The notes below the pieces were generated by a model that worked only from the letters and a program-made list of their open reading frames with translations, was not told the DNA's origin and did no database searches. Both the position numbers and the translations under genes were made by a program. 64,000 nucleotides of DNA from JAFAXA01 sp963777325 (GTDB taxonomy: Bacteria; Pseudomonadota; Alphaproteobacteria; Acetobacterales; Acetobacteraceae): NCBI GenBank assembly GCA_963777325.1, contig CAVZQE010000006.1:62001-126000 (forward strand). The letters run 5' to 3'. The number at the start of each line of letters is the position of its first letter. Positions within the stretch are counted from its first letter, which is position 1. Of the stretch, positions 17,457-29,426 are shown piece after piece.

Positions 17457-17730
17457 GGGCCGCGAAGGGTTGTGCGAACACCCGATCCGATGACGCCTTG
17501 GATTGGTGATCCAGGATTGGGAACGCGGCTGTCCGGATTTCTCTTCCCCTGCTCGACAGCAGCACTGTTCCCCGCCGGCGCCAGCCGCATCGGCCCTGAT
17601 CCAGACCCCTGAAAACCATAGGGAACGGTTGCATTCGATACTGTCGGTGCGTTAGCCTACCCTTGACTCTTCGACGATGCCTTCGGACAGCGCGCCCGCA
17701 GAGTCCGGTCGCGGCGCCAGGGAGGAAACG

Positions 17731-19278
17731 GTGCCAAAATTTGCCACCCTCGCGAAAATCCTCAGCGCTCTCGCTCTGTTGGTCAGCACGGCTGTCTCAG
17801 CCGGCAATCCGGGATCCGAACGAGACTGGCCGATGTACGGGCGCAACCTGCGGCACACCTTTGCTAACAGCGCATCTCGAATCAATCCCAGCAATGTCGC
17901 GAGCCTGAAGCCAGTTTGGAGTTTTCCGACAGCGGATGCCGTAAGCGCCTCGCCCACCGTCGTGCGGAACGTGGTGTATGTCGGTGGCTGGGACGGATAC
18001 TTCTATGCGCTCGACGCCACGTCCGGCGCAATGATCTGGAAGTTTCAGGTAGACTGCCAGACGACCATCGTTCCAATCCCGCCGCAATGTCTGCCCGCCG
18101 GGCAGCCGCAGCCGCCGCGGTACTTCAGTAGCGGGGGCATCATCACCTCCACCGCTGCTGTCGTCGCGGACCGGGTCTATTTCGCGGCTGGCAAGACCAT
18201 GTACAGTCTTGAGGCAAGAACGGGAGCACTGCTCTGGAAACATGTGATCTGCGGCAACCCTGACGCAGCCGACTGCAGCCGGGATTCTGGGGATCCAACC
18301 CAGATCTTCTCTTCGCCAGCTGTTTTCGACGGCAAGGTTTTTATCGGTCACACCGCCGGAGAGACCGGGTATCGCGGCGCGATTGAGGCCCTGGATGCGA
18401 GGACTGGTGAGCAGCTCTGGAGGTTTGAGGTCGATCCGATCCTCGATTCCGCGGGCAATCCGATTCTCGATGTCCGGGGGTACGCAATCGGCGGGTATAA
18501 TCGCGGATGCGGTTCCGTGTGGTCGTCCGCCGCCGTTGATCCCGACAACCACCTGGTGTTCTTCGGCACCGGCGATTGCAATCGGGACGCCACGCCGCCG
18601 TATCATGAGGCGGTGCTGGCCTTGAACACGGAGTCCGGGTTCCTGCGCTGGGCGTATCGGCCTCGGAGCCACGACACGTGCGATTTCGATTTCGGCGCGT
18701 CCCCGAACCTGATTGTAAAGGGCGACCAACACTTCGTTGGAATCGGCGGGAAGGATGGAACCTACTATCTTCTGAAAGGCCGGACGGATGTTCCAAGTGG
18801 TGAGCTTTTATGGAGGCGTCAGGTCGTATTCGGAGGAAGCGACGGCGGCTTTTTCGGCGCCTCCTTCGACGGCGAGCACATCTTTGCCGCCACAAGCGTC
18901 GGCGACGGGAACATCGCTGCGCCGAACCCTTCGGATCTCTGCGATCCCTCCAACCCAGAAGACACCTTCCTCCAAGAACCCAGCATGCATGCGTTTAGCA
19001 TGCAGAGCGGCGCCATTCTTTGGGAGCAGACGCAGAACCACAGCGTCGCGCCCACGTCGCTGGCGAACGGGGTGGTATTCTCCGGCCTGCTCGGAATCGA
19101 GGGGTTTGGGCTGAACGCCTACGATACGCGAACGGGCGAGCGACTCGCGACGATACCCATGGCCGGTTCCGTCAATTCGGCAGCGACGCCGCTAGGGGGA
19201 ACATTATACGTCACGGCGGGAACGTCCGTAGATGGGAGTGGAGGCGGCGTCTTCGCATTCGCCCTTCCTGATCGATAG
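17731..19278 (+). CDS. Periplasmic PQQ-type beta-propeller protein
   Basis: The 515-residue exported protein has a signal peptide (FATLAKILSALALLVSTAVSA) and repeated propeller blades ending in the PQQ-repeat pattern (YVGGWDGYFYALDATSG..W; MYSLEARTGALLWKH; IEALDARTGEQLWRF; VLALNTESGFLRWAY; YDTRTGERLATI). It resembles PQQ-dependent polyvinyl-alcohol dehydrogenase-like proteins. No cytochrome c CxxCH motif is present, and quinone-binding residues cannot be assigned, so it may be a dehydrogenase or a structural propeller. GTG at 17731 with GGGAGGAAAC just upstream is preferred over ATG 17677. First gene of the block separating rbfA from truB. Confidence 0.8.
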   Translation: MPKFATLAKILSALALLVSTAVSAGNPGSERDWPMYGRNLRHTFANSASRINPSNVASLKPVWSFPTADAVSASPTVVRNVVYVGGWDGYFYALDATSGAMIWKFQVDCQTTIVPIPPQCLPAGQPQPPRYFSSGGIITSTAAVVADRVYFAAGKTMYSLEARTGALLWKHVICGNPDAADCSRDSGDPTQIFSSPAVFDGKVFIGHTAGETGYRGAIEALDARTGEQLWRFEVDPILDSAGNPILDVRGYAIGGYNRGCGSVWSSAAVDPDNHLVFFGTGDCNRDATPPYHEAVLALNTESGFLRWAYRPRSHDTCDFDFGASPNLIVKGDQHFVGIGGKDGTYYLLKGRTDVPSGELLWRRQVVFGGSDGGFFGASFDGEHIFAATSVGDGNIAAPNPSDLCDPSNPEDTFLQEPSMHAFSMQSGAILWEQTQNHSVAPTSLANGVVFSGLLGIEGFGLNAYDTRTGERLATIPMAGSVNSAATPLGGTLYVTAGTSVDGSGGGVFAFALPDR

Positions 19279-19294
19279 GCGAGTGCTGCCCATC

Positions 19295-20758
19295 CTACCT
19301 GGACGGCCGCCGGCCCGAAGGCGAGTGGCCGCTCAGCTCGGACCCGGCCTCTGGATCGAGCCTCAGGCTGACCAGCGGCGCCATCATCGCGATGCCGCCG
19401 ACGGTCAGGAACGCTGCTGAAAAATCGGAGAGCGCCGGCGTGGCGTGGCCCGCGATCCGCATCGAGGTCGCGAGCGCGGCGGCCGAGGCGGCGATGCCGA
19501 GCGACAAGGTCAGTTGTTGGAAGGTGGCGTAGAAGCTGGTGGCGGCGCTCATCTGCTGGCGCGGGACGTCCGCGTAGGCGATCGTGTTGTAGGCCATGAA
19601 TTGCAGCGATTGGAAAAATCCGCCGGTCAGCAGCACGGCGTAGATCGCGGCCATCGGCCAGCTCGGCCGGAAGGCCGCCGACGTCGTCAGGCACAGCACG
19701 GCGATGAAGCCCACCCAGACGAGCACGTTGCGGAACCCGAGGATCCGCAGGAATTTCGGCGCGCTCAAGCGCATCAGCAGCGAGCCCGCCCCGCTCACGA
19801 AGGTGATGAGACCGCTTTGCGCGGCCGAGACGCCGAAGCCGAGCTGGAGCATCATCGGCAGCAGGAACGGCATCGACCCGACCGCGATGCGCGACAGCGT
19901 CCCGCTCAGGACCGAGAGCCTGAAGGTCGGTATCCGCATCAGCCGGAAATCCAGCACCGGCTGCGGATGACGTTGCGCGTGCCGCCAGTAGAGCACCGCC
20001 GCGACGCCGCCGACCGCGAGCAGGATCGCGGCCTCGACCGGCGAACCGACGCCGCGTCCGGCCAGCTCGAAGCCGAAGGTGAGGCAAGGCAGCGCGAGTC
20101 CCGACAACACAAGGCCGCCCAGATCGAAGCTGACCGGCCCCTCCTCGCGGATCTCGGCGATGAACAGAGAGACGAGCGCCATCCCGAGCACGCCGATCGG
20201 CAGGTTGATGTAGAAGATCCAGCGCCAGTCGAGATAGGTGACGATTAGGCCGCCGACCGGCGGCCCGAGGATCGGTCCGATGGTCGCCGGGATCATCAGC
20301 CAGGCCATCGCGCCGACGAGGTCGGCCTTGGACACGGAGCGCAGCAGCACGAGCCGGCCGACCGGGACCATCATGGCGCCCCCGACCCCCTGCAGCATGC
20401 GCGCACCCACGAGGAACGCGAGGCTCGGCGCCTGCGCGCACAGGATCGAGCCGAGCGTGAACAGCGCGATCGCGGCCCGGAACACGGTGCGCGAGCCGAA
20501 CCGGTCCGCCGCCTTGCCGCTGGCCGGGATGAACACGGCGAGGCTGAGCAGATAGGATGTCAGCGCCACGTTCATGTGCAGCGGGTCCACATCGAACGAG
20601 CGCGCCATGGTCGGCAGCGCGGTCGCAAGCACCGTGCCATCGAGCTGCTCCATGAACAGCGCGCTGGCCACGATCAGGGCGACGGTGCGCGGGCCGACGC
20701 GGATCCTGGCGCGATCGGCGGGTGCGTCGGTCTCGGCTGGGTGCGGGGGCGATGGCAT
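19295..20758 (-). CDS. MFS drug-efflux transporter (DHA2-like)
   Basis: The 487-residue inner-membrane protein has about 12-14 hydrophobic helices. It carries MFS motif A (GKAADRFGSRTVFRAAIALFTLG), a DHA2-type motif D1-like opening (VASALFMEQLDGTVLATALPTMARSF) and motif C (IPATIGPILGPPVGGLIVTY). EmrB/QacA-type members expel drugs or organic acids with proton exchange. ATG at 20758 starts 10 bp after the stop of the ThDP-enzyme gene, so both are cotranscribed; the exporter may move a product or inhibitor of that enzyme, which is inference. Confidence 0.88.
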   Translation of the reverse strand: MPSPPHPAETDAPADRARIRVGPRTVALIVASALFMEQLDGTVLATALPTMARSFDVDPLHMNVALTSYLLSLAVFIPASGKAADRFGSRTVFRAAIALFTLGSILCAQAPSLAFLVGARMLQGVGGAMMVPVGRLVLLRSVSKADLVGAMAWLMIPATIGPILGPPVGGLIVTYLDWRWIFYINLPIGVLGMALVSLFIAEIREEGPVSFDLGGLVLSGLALPCLTFGFELAGRGVGSPVEAAILLAVGGVAAVLYWRHAQRHPQPVLDFRLMRIPTFRLSVLSGTLSRIAVGSMPFLLPMMLQLGFGVSAAQSGLITFVSGAGSLLMRLSAPKFLRILGFRNVLVWVGFIAVLCLTTSAAFRPSWPMAAIYAVLLTGGFFQSLQFMAYNTIAYADVPRQQMSAATSFYATFQQLTLSLGIAASAAALATSMRIAGHATPALSDFSAAFLTVGGIAMMAPLVSLRLDPEAGSELSGHSPSGRRPSR

Positions 20759-20768
20759 GGCCAGGGGA

Positions 20769-22447
20769 CTACCCCGTAAGCGCCTTTTCACGGATCTGGC
20801 TCAGGGTCTGACTGGGCGTCAGCGCCTCGGGATCGATCCGCAATTCGAGGATCGCGGGCAGGCCGGAGGCAGAAGCGCGGTCGAAGGCCGGGCCGAACTG
20901 CTCGGTCCGTTCGACCACCTCGCCATAGCCGCCGAACGCGCGGGCATAGGCCGCGAAATCCGGGTTCGCGAGATCGGTCGCGCTGACGCGGCCGGGATGG
21001 TGGCGCTCCTGGTGCATGCGGATCGTGCCGTACATGCCGTTGTTTACGACGAGGAACAGCGCCGGGGCGTTGTACTGCACCGCGGTCGCGAATTCCTGCC
21101 CGTGCATCAGAAAGCAGCCGTCGCCCGCGAAGCAGACCACCATCCGCCCGGGATGCATGATCTTGGCGGCGACCGCGGCCGGCGCGCCGTAGCCCATCGA
21201 GCCGGACACCGGCGCGAGCTGCGTGCCGAAGCGGCGGTGGCGGTGGAAGCGATGCAGCCAAACCGTGTAGTTGCCCGCTCCGTTGGTCATGATGGCGTCG
21301 TCCGGCAGACGCGCCTCGAGCCAGGTCATGACCTCGCCCATCTGCAACGCGCCGGGCGTCGCAGGCGGATGCTGCCAGGCCTCGTACTCGGCGTGTGCCT
21401 GCTGGCGCCACGCCGCCCAGCGCGTGCCATCCACCGGCTCCAGCCCATCCAGGGCGGCGGCGAATGCGCGGGCGCCGGCGTTGATCGGCAGGTCCGCCTG
21501 ATAGACCCGGCCGAGTTCCTCCGCCCCCGCATGCACATGCACGAGCGTCTGCCTCGGGCGGGGAATGTCGAGCAAGGAATAGCTCTGGCTCGGCATTTCG
21601 CCGAGCCGGCCGCCGAACAGCAGCAAAAGGTCGGCGTCGCGCAGCCGCCGGACCAGCGCCGGATTGGGGCCGATGCCGATGTCGCCGACATAGCAGGGAT
21701 GGGCGTTGTCGAAGTAGTCCTGCCGCCGAAAGCTTGCCGCGACGGCGAGGCCGCTCGCCTCCGCGAAGCGCTGCACGCGCGCGCAGGCCTGCGCGTCCCA
21801 GCCGCCGCCGCCGAGGATCGCGACCGGCCGTTCCGCCGCCGCCAGCATGGCCCGCAGGCGCTGCATGTCCTCAGGTCCGGGATGCGCCTCCACCCGCCGA
21901 TAGCGCGCGGGATCGGGGACGGCGACTTCGTCCCGCAGCATGTCCTCGGGCAGCGCGAGCACGACCGGGCCGGGCCGGCCGGAGGTCGCGACGTGGAAAG
22001 CGTGGCTGACGTGCTCGGGGATGCGCGCCGCGTCGTCGATCTGCGCCACCCATTTCGCCATCTCGCCGAACATGCGGCGATAGTCGATCTCCTGGAACGC
22101 CTCGCGCTCGATCATGCCGCGCGCGACCTGCCCGATGAACAGGATCATCGGCGTCGAGTTCTGGAACGCGATATGGACGCCGGCGCTGGCGTTGGTCGCT
22201 CCGGGACCGCGCGTGACCATGCAGATGCCCGGCTCGCCCGGTGAGGCGGCCGTAGGCGTCCGCCATCATCGCCGCCCCGCCCTCCTGACGGCACACGACG
22301 AATGGCATCGCGTCGCGATGATCGTGCAGCGCATCGAGCACGGCGAGAAAGCTCTCGCCCGGCACGCCGAAAAGGCGGCTCACGCGGTGCAAGCCGAAGC
22401 TGATCGGCGAGGATCTGGCCGCCGGTGCGGGAAACGGGGGCGGGCAT
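20769..22447 (-). CDS. Thiamine-diphosphate enzyme (acetolactate-synthase-like)
   Basis: The reconstructed 559-residue enzyme has the three ThDP domains. The N-terminal Pyr domain (RLFGVPGESFLAVLDAL, with catalytic Glu in VCRQEGGAAMMADAYGRLTG) is followed by a central domain and a C-terminal PP domain with the metal/ThDP motif FAGDGCFLMHGQEFATAVQYNAPALFLVVNNGMYG. MVTRGPGATNASAGVHIAFQNSTPMILFIG is typical of acetolactate synthase/benzoylformate decarboxylase relatives. Single-base shifts near 22395 and 22235 break the first 70 residues. Substrate unknown; ilvH is not adjacent, so biosynthetic AHAS is unlikely. Operon with the MFS gene. Confidence 0.85.
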
Positions 22448-22569
22448 GGGACGGTCTCCGGTCAGACATGCCCCGCCCCGTTCCGTTTCACCGGACCGGG
22501 GCGGGGCTTCGCTGGCTAGAGTGGAACGTCCCGGCCTCCGGCATCAAGCGGCCGGAAGCGACGGTCAGA

Positions 22570-23037
22570 TCAGCGCGTGGTGGTGTGCGCCGGATTCGTG
22601 CCGCTGGTATTGGTGCCCGCGTTGCGGTCGAGCGTGCGCTCCGCGGCCGTTCCGCGCGGGTTGCCCGGCGTCCCGTCCGAGTGCGACGGATAAGCGCCGC
22701 TCGTATTGGTGCCTGCGGTGCGATCGAGCGCGCGGGTCGCCTTGGTGCCCTTGGGGTTCTCGGGCGTGCCGTCCGACTGCGACGGATAGGCGCCGCTCGT
22801 ATTCGTGCCCGCCGCCCGGTCGAACGCACGGGTTGCCTCGGTGCCCTTGGGATTGGCCGGCGTGCCGTCCCTCTGCGAGGGGTACGCGCCGCTCGTATCG
22901 GTGCCGGCGGCGCGGTCGAAGGCGCGGGTCGCCGCGTTGTTGGCCGGATCGCTGGAATGCGAATTGGTCTGGGCCATCGCGCCGACGGACAAGACGCTGG
23001 CTGCCGCAATGCCGAGAACCGCAGAGACTCTACGCAT
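22570..23037 (-). CDS. Secreted protein with four 29-residue tandem repeats
   Basis: The 155-residue protein has a signal peptide (MRRVSAVLGIAAASVLSVGAMA), then four near-identical units of about 29 residues with consensus ATRAFDRAAGTNTSGAYPS followed by QSDGTPxNPKGT. It ends in a short His/Thr tail. The frame is intact and GAGGAGAAA precedes the ATG. The repeats are small, hydrophilic and lack Cys, suggesting an extended periplasmic or surface polymer rather than an enzyme. No known family is recognised. It is divergent from truB. Confidence 0.7.
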   Translation of the reverse strand: MRRVSAVLGIAAASVLSVGAMAQTNSHSSDPANNAATRAFDRAAGTDTSGAYPSQRDGTPANPKGTEATRAFDRAAGTNTSGAYPSQSDGTPENPKGTKATRALDRTAGTNTSGAYPSHSDGTPGNPRGTAAERTLDRNAGTNTSGTNPAHTTTR

Positions 23038-23184
23038 GATTTTCTCCTCAGAAACAGCCGAGGTAACGGTCTCCACAGCGTATGGTTGCAAGACCCTGCA
23101 AATTCGGTCGGCCCGCAAAGAGAGGCAGACCGTGACCCCGGCAGTTCTGGCGCGCCCGCATTGACCCCGCGCGGGTTTCGGCCG

Positions 23185-24142
23185 ATGGACGCGCCCGGCC
23201 GCCCGCAGGAGATCGCCTATGTCCCGCCGCAAGCCCGCGGCCGCCCGCTCGACGGCTGGCTCGTCGTCGACAAGCCTCCGGGGCTGACGAGCACGGACGT
23301 GGTCAACCGCGTGCGGCGGGGCTTCGACGCCCAGAAGGCGGGTCACGGCGGCACGCTGGACCCGCTGGCGACCGGAGTGCTGCCCGTCGCGTTCGGCGCC
23401 GCGACCAAGACCGTGCCCTACGTCATGGACGGCACCAAGCTCTACCGCTTCACGCTCGCCTTCGGCGAGGCGCGCGACACCGACGATGCCGACGGGCAGG
23501 TGACGCGACCTCGCCGCATCGCCCGGCCGACGCCGAGATCGAGGCCGCCCTGCCCGGTTCCGGGGCGACATCATGCAGGTGCCGCCGATGTTCTCCGCGA
23601 TCAAGATCGAGGGCGAGCGCGCCTACGACATGGCGCGCGAGGGCCGCGCGCCGGTGCTGGAGCCGCGTCCGGCCCGGGTGGACCGCTTCGCGCTGATCGA
23701 GCGGCCGGACGCCGATCGCGCCGTGTTCGAGGTGCAGTCGGGCAAGGGCGTCTATATGCGCAGCCTCGCGCGCGATCTCGCGCTCGCCTGCGGCACGCTC
23801 GGCCATGTCGCCGCCCTGCGCCGGCTGCGGGTCGGCCCCTTCATCGAGGCGCAGGCGATTGCGCTGGACAAACTGGCCGGCCCGGACCATACCGCGCCTG
23901 CTTCCCCGGAGCTCCTGCTTCCCGTTGCGACCGCGCTGGCCGACATCCCGGCTCTGGCCCTGACGGACGCGGAGGCCAGCGACCTCCGGCACGGCCAGGC
24001 GATCAGCCTGGTCGCGCTCATGGGCCGCATTCCAGTCTCGGCCGATCCCGATCGCGGATTGGCGCGGGCCATGGCGGGAAGCCGCGTGCTCGGCTTGTGC
24101 CGCCTGCAGGATGGCTGGCTCAAGCCCGAGCGGATGCTCTGA
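23185..24142 (+). CDS. truB: tRNA pseudouridine-55 synthase
   Basis: TruB makes the T-loop pseudouridine of all tRNAs. The catalytic Asp lies in KAGHGGTLDPLATGVLPVAFGAATK. Other landmarks are GWLVVDKPPGLTSTDVVNRVRR, the QVPPMFSAIKIEGERAYDMARE motif and VQSGKGVYMRSLARDLA. The C-terminal PUA-like tail ends GLCRLQDGWLKPERML. The frame shifts between about 23500 and 23560, where a C seems to be missing (CTGCCCGGTTCC) and an earlier base is altered; homologs read straight through. It should be rpsO's upstream neighbour, and it is, with a 46-bp gap. Confidence 0.92.
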
Positions 24143-24188
24143 GGCTCCGCTCCGCCCGCGTCCCGTCCCTCTCATCAGGAGAAACACG

Positions 24189-24456
24189 ATGTCGATTACA
24201 GCGGAGCGCCGCACGGCGCTCGTGTCCGAATACGCGACCGGCCAGCCGATACCGGCAGCCCCGAAGTGCAGGTCGCGCTGCTCTCCGAGCGGATCGGCAA
24301 TCTGACCGAGCACCTCAAGACGCACGCGAAGGACTTTCACAGCCGTCGCGGCTTGCTGATGCTGGTCGGCCGCCGCCGCCGCCTGCTCGATTACCTAAAG
24401 CCAAGGATCAGGGCCGCTACGAGACCCTGATCGGCCGGCTGGGCTTGCGCCGCTGA
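24189..24456 (+). CDS. rpsO: 30S ribosomal protein S15
   Basis: S15 (normally 89 residues) binds 16S rRNA helices 20-22 early in assembly. The start MSITAERRTALVSEYATG, the middle SPEVQVALLSERIGNLTEHLKTHAKDFHSRRGLLMLVGRRRRLLDYL and the end AKDQGRYETLIGRLGLRR match the family exactly, but they lie in different frames with shifts near 24245 and 24400 (CCTAAAGCC for expected CCTGAAAGCC). Because S15 is highly expressed and the code around the shifts is otherwise perfect, sequence error is more likely than true loss. AGGAG precedes the ATG. Confidence 0.93.
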
Positions 24457-24790
24457 CCGCTTCGCCCTGGTTTCCCCGATGCCTCCATTATATTGAGCGG
24501 CATCGGCTTGCCTCGCACCATGGTGGTGCGGGGTTGAGCCCATGGGCGGAGACGCCCGAACGCCGCGACCGCGGCGGACGACACAACCGCCGATCCGCTC
24601 CCCAGCGGGACGACCCGGCGGCGTTTCCGGCCACACGGCCCGAGGCTGCGCCCTCCTTGCGCAGCCGCGCTCCCGGCATCGCTCGCCGGGACCGGCCCTG
24701 CCGCCCGAGACGCCGCGCTCCCCGCACGCAGGACAGGATCGCCGGCCCGACGGCCGCCCGGGGACGCAATCCCGAAGGACACGAGACCGC
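24457..24790 (+). promoter_or_regulatory. rpsO-pnp intergenic leader with strong hairpin
   Basis: No gene is seen in these 334 bp. CCTCGCACCA-TGG-TGGTGCGGGG (24511-24533) forms a 10-bp stem with one G-U pair and a 3-base loop. A candidate -10 (TATATT, about 24490) lies just upstream. In E. coli, pnp is autoregulated through an RNase III-cut hairpin in this position; a similar role here is inferred from location. Confidence 0.5.
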
Positions 24791-27002
<2,212 letters not shown>

Positions 27003-27121
27003 CGCGATCACTTCCGGCATCCGCCCCGGCGCATGGCTGACAATCATGCGCCGGATACGCGATACGGTGCGGCAAGCGACCAAGTCCCGGACGAGGAGTT
27101 GCCGGCGAGGGGAACAGGGTC

Positions 27122-28535
27122 ATGAAGACGATCAACGCGATCCGGATGGGCGGAGCCGAGGTCCTGCCTCTGGTCGAGGGCGGCAAGGGCGTTTCGGTCT
27201 CGACCGGCATCTCGTCCGGCCATTGGGCCGCCGCCGGCGGCGTCGGCACGTTCAGCGCCGTCAACGCGGACAGCTTCGACGAGAACGGCAAGCTGATCCC
27301 GCAGGTCTATCACGGCCGCACCCGCCGCGAGCGGCACGAGGAGATGGTCGAATACGCCATCGCCGGCGGCATCACCCAGGCGCGGCGGCGCACGAACTGG
27401 CCGGCGGGCGGGGCCGCATCCATGCCAACATCCTGTGGGAGATGGGCGGCGGCCGAGCGGGTCATCACCGGCGTGCTGGAAGGCGCGCGGGGCCTGATCC
27501 ACGGCCTCACCTGCGGCGCCGGCATGCCCTACCGCCTGTCCGACATCGCGGCGCGTTTCAACGTCCATTACTATCCGATCGTCTCCTCGTCGCGCGCCTT
27601 CAACGCGCTGTGGAAGCGCGCCTACAACAAGGCCGCCGGCCTGCTCGGCGGCGTGGTCTACGAGGATCCCTGGCTGGCGGGCGGCCATAACGGCCTGTCC
27701 AACAGCGAGGACCCGAACCGGCCGGAAGACCCCTTCCCGCGCGTCCTTGCGCTGCGCAAGCTGATGCGCGACCTTCGGCCTGGACGAGACGCCGATCATC
27801 ATGGCCGGCGGCGTCTGGTGGCTGGAGGAATGGGAGGACTGGATCGACAATCCCGATCTCGGCCCGATCGCGTTCCAGTTCGGCACCCGCCCGCTGCTGA
27901 CCCAGGAAAGCCCGATCTCCGAAGCCTGGAAGCAGCGGCTGCTGACCCTGAAGGAGGGCGACGTGTTCCTCAACAAGTTCAGCCCGACCGGGTTCTATTC
28001 CTCCGCGGTGAACAACAGCTTCATGCGGAGCTGCGCGAGCGCTACGAGCGCCAGGTGGCGTACTCGACCGAGCCGGTGGGCGAGCACGTCGCGGAATACG
28101 GCGTCGGCGCGCGCAAGCGCCTGGTCTATCTGACGCCGGCCGACCTGCGAGCACGTGCGTGGCTGGGAGGCGGAGGGCTTCACCGAGGCGCTGCGCACGC
28201 CGGACTCGACGCTGGTGTTCGTGACGCCGGAGAAAGCGCGCGAGATCCTGGCGGATCAGATCGCCTGCATGGGCTGCCTCGGCCAATGCCGGTTTTCGAA
28301 CTGGAGCCAGCACGAGCCCGACTACAGCACCGGCAAGAAGGCGGACCCGCGCAGCTTCTGCATCCAGAAGACGCTGCAGGACATCGGCCACGAGAGCGAC
28401 ACGGCGGAGGCGGTCGAGCGCAACCTGATGTTCGGCGGCCACAACGCCTACCGCTTCGGCAGCGACCCGTTCTACTCGAACGGCTTTATTCCGACGGTGC
28501 GCGAACTGGTGGAGCGCATCCTGACCGGGCGGTAG
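27122..28535 (+). CDS. Nitronate monooxygenase-family FMN enzyme
   Basis: The reconstructed protein of about 470 residues matches the long alphaproteobacterial type of 2-nitropropane dioxygenase-like flavoenzymes. Landmarks are MKTINAIRMGGAEVLPLVEGGKGVSVSTGISSG, VLEGARGLIHGLTCGAGMPYRLSDIAARFNVHYYPIVSS, the FMN-site region PIIMAGGVWWLEEWEDW and IAFQFGTRPLLTQES. A Cys-rich C-terminal part, CMGCLGQCRFSNWSQH, suggests a metal-binding site. The reaction is probably oxidation of alkyl nitronates or a related flavin oxidation; substrate unknown. Frameshifts near 27400, 27775, 28025 and 28150. It starts 120 bp after pnp on the same strand. Confidence 0.87.
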
Positions 28536-28676
28536 GGCGGCATGAGCGGTAGTGCGCCAGCGCGATCCGCTGCCCCCAAGAATGGCGTTATGTTAGGAGT
28601 GAAGGGCCGCTTGCTTTAAGCTGCGCTGTCACTTGCCGGCTGATCAACCGCTTGGCGTCGGAACAAGGAGAAACGC

Positions 28677-29225
28677 ATGTCCGATTGGAGAACGTGCCTG
28701 GTGGCGAAGACGCTTGCCTGCTTCTTGATGACGCTGGCGGCGGCGAGCCTGCCCGCCAATGCGCAACAGCAGGGGACGCCGCCCCCGGGACCGGGCGTTG
28801 CGGCGGCCGATCAACAGAATCCAAGGCACGTCGCGGTCGAGCTCAATATGCGGCGCGGTATGCTGTTTGAGCAGAAGAACACGGCCGGAGCCGCTTCGCT
28901 CTACACAAAGGACGCGACCTACATCGAACTCATGCCGATCCTCCGGATTCTGAAAGGCCGGGACCAGATCAAGGGCCATCTGGACGATCTGATCGCTGCG
29001 TCGGCCGTGAACATCGTAATGAACGTGCGGAGCGCCGAGAGAAACGCCGATGGGACGATCGCCGTCAGCGGCGACTACGACGTGACGTCGGGTCAGGACA
29101 AGCAGACCGCAGGACATTTCATCCAGACGCTCCGGCAGGAGGATGGGGCCTGGCGGATCGCAAGCCACGTTTTCGCCCGGCCCAACCCTGTTACGCCCGA
29201 GGAGGATCGCTATCCGACCGACTAG
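28677..29225 (+). CDS. Exported NTF2-like (SnoaL/DUF4440-type) protein
   Basis: The 182-residue protein has a signal peptide (LVAKTLACFLMTLAAASLPANA). Its single NTF2-like cone domain reads VELNMRRGMLFEQKNTAGAASLYTKDATYIELMPILRILKGRDQIKGHLDDL, then GTIAVSGDYDVT and QTLRQEDGAWRIASHVF. Such domains are ligand-binding or isomerase-like, and function cannot be read from sequence. The frame is intact and AAGGAG precedes the ATG by the usual distance. It lies between nitronate monooxygenase and a lower-GC accessory segment. Confidence 0.75.
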   Translation: MSDWRTCLVAKTLACFLMTLAAASLPANAQQQGTPPPGPGVAAADQQNPRHVAVELNMRRGMLFEQKNTAGAASLYTKDATYIELMPILRILKGRDQIKGHLDDLIAASAVNIVMNVRSAERNADGTIAVSGDYDVTSGQDKQTAGHFIQTLRQEDGAWRIASHVFARPNPVTPEEDRYPTD

Positions 29226-29426
29226 AAGAGAGGCGGAACGATCAATACCGCCACAGACCCTTGACCCGGAAAAGCTGCGTCGTCCGGCGGGAACCCGACA
29301 GCCTCGCCTGTTGCAAGTACCTTCACGGTCAATGTCGTCGCAGGGGTGGCCGGCCCCGAGACGGACGCAGCTGACGCCAGAGTGACGATCTCCGCCTTCT
29401 TCGTATCTATATCCGCCTGCGAGATG

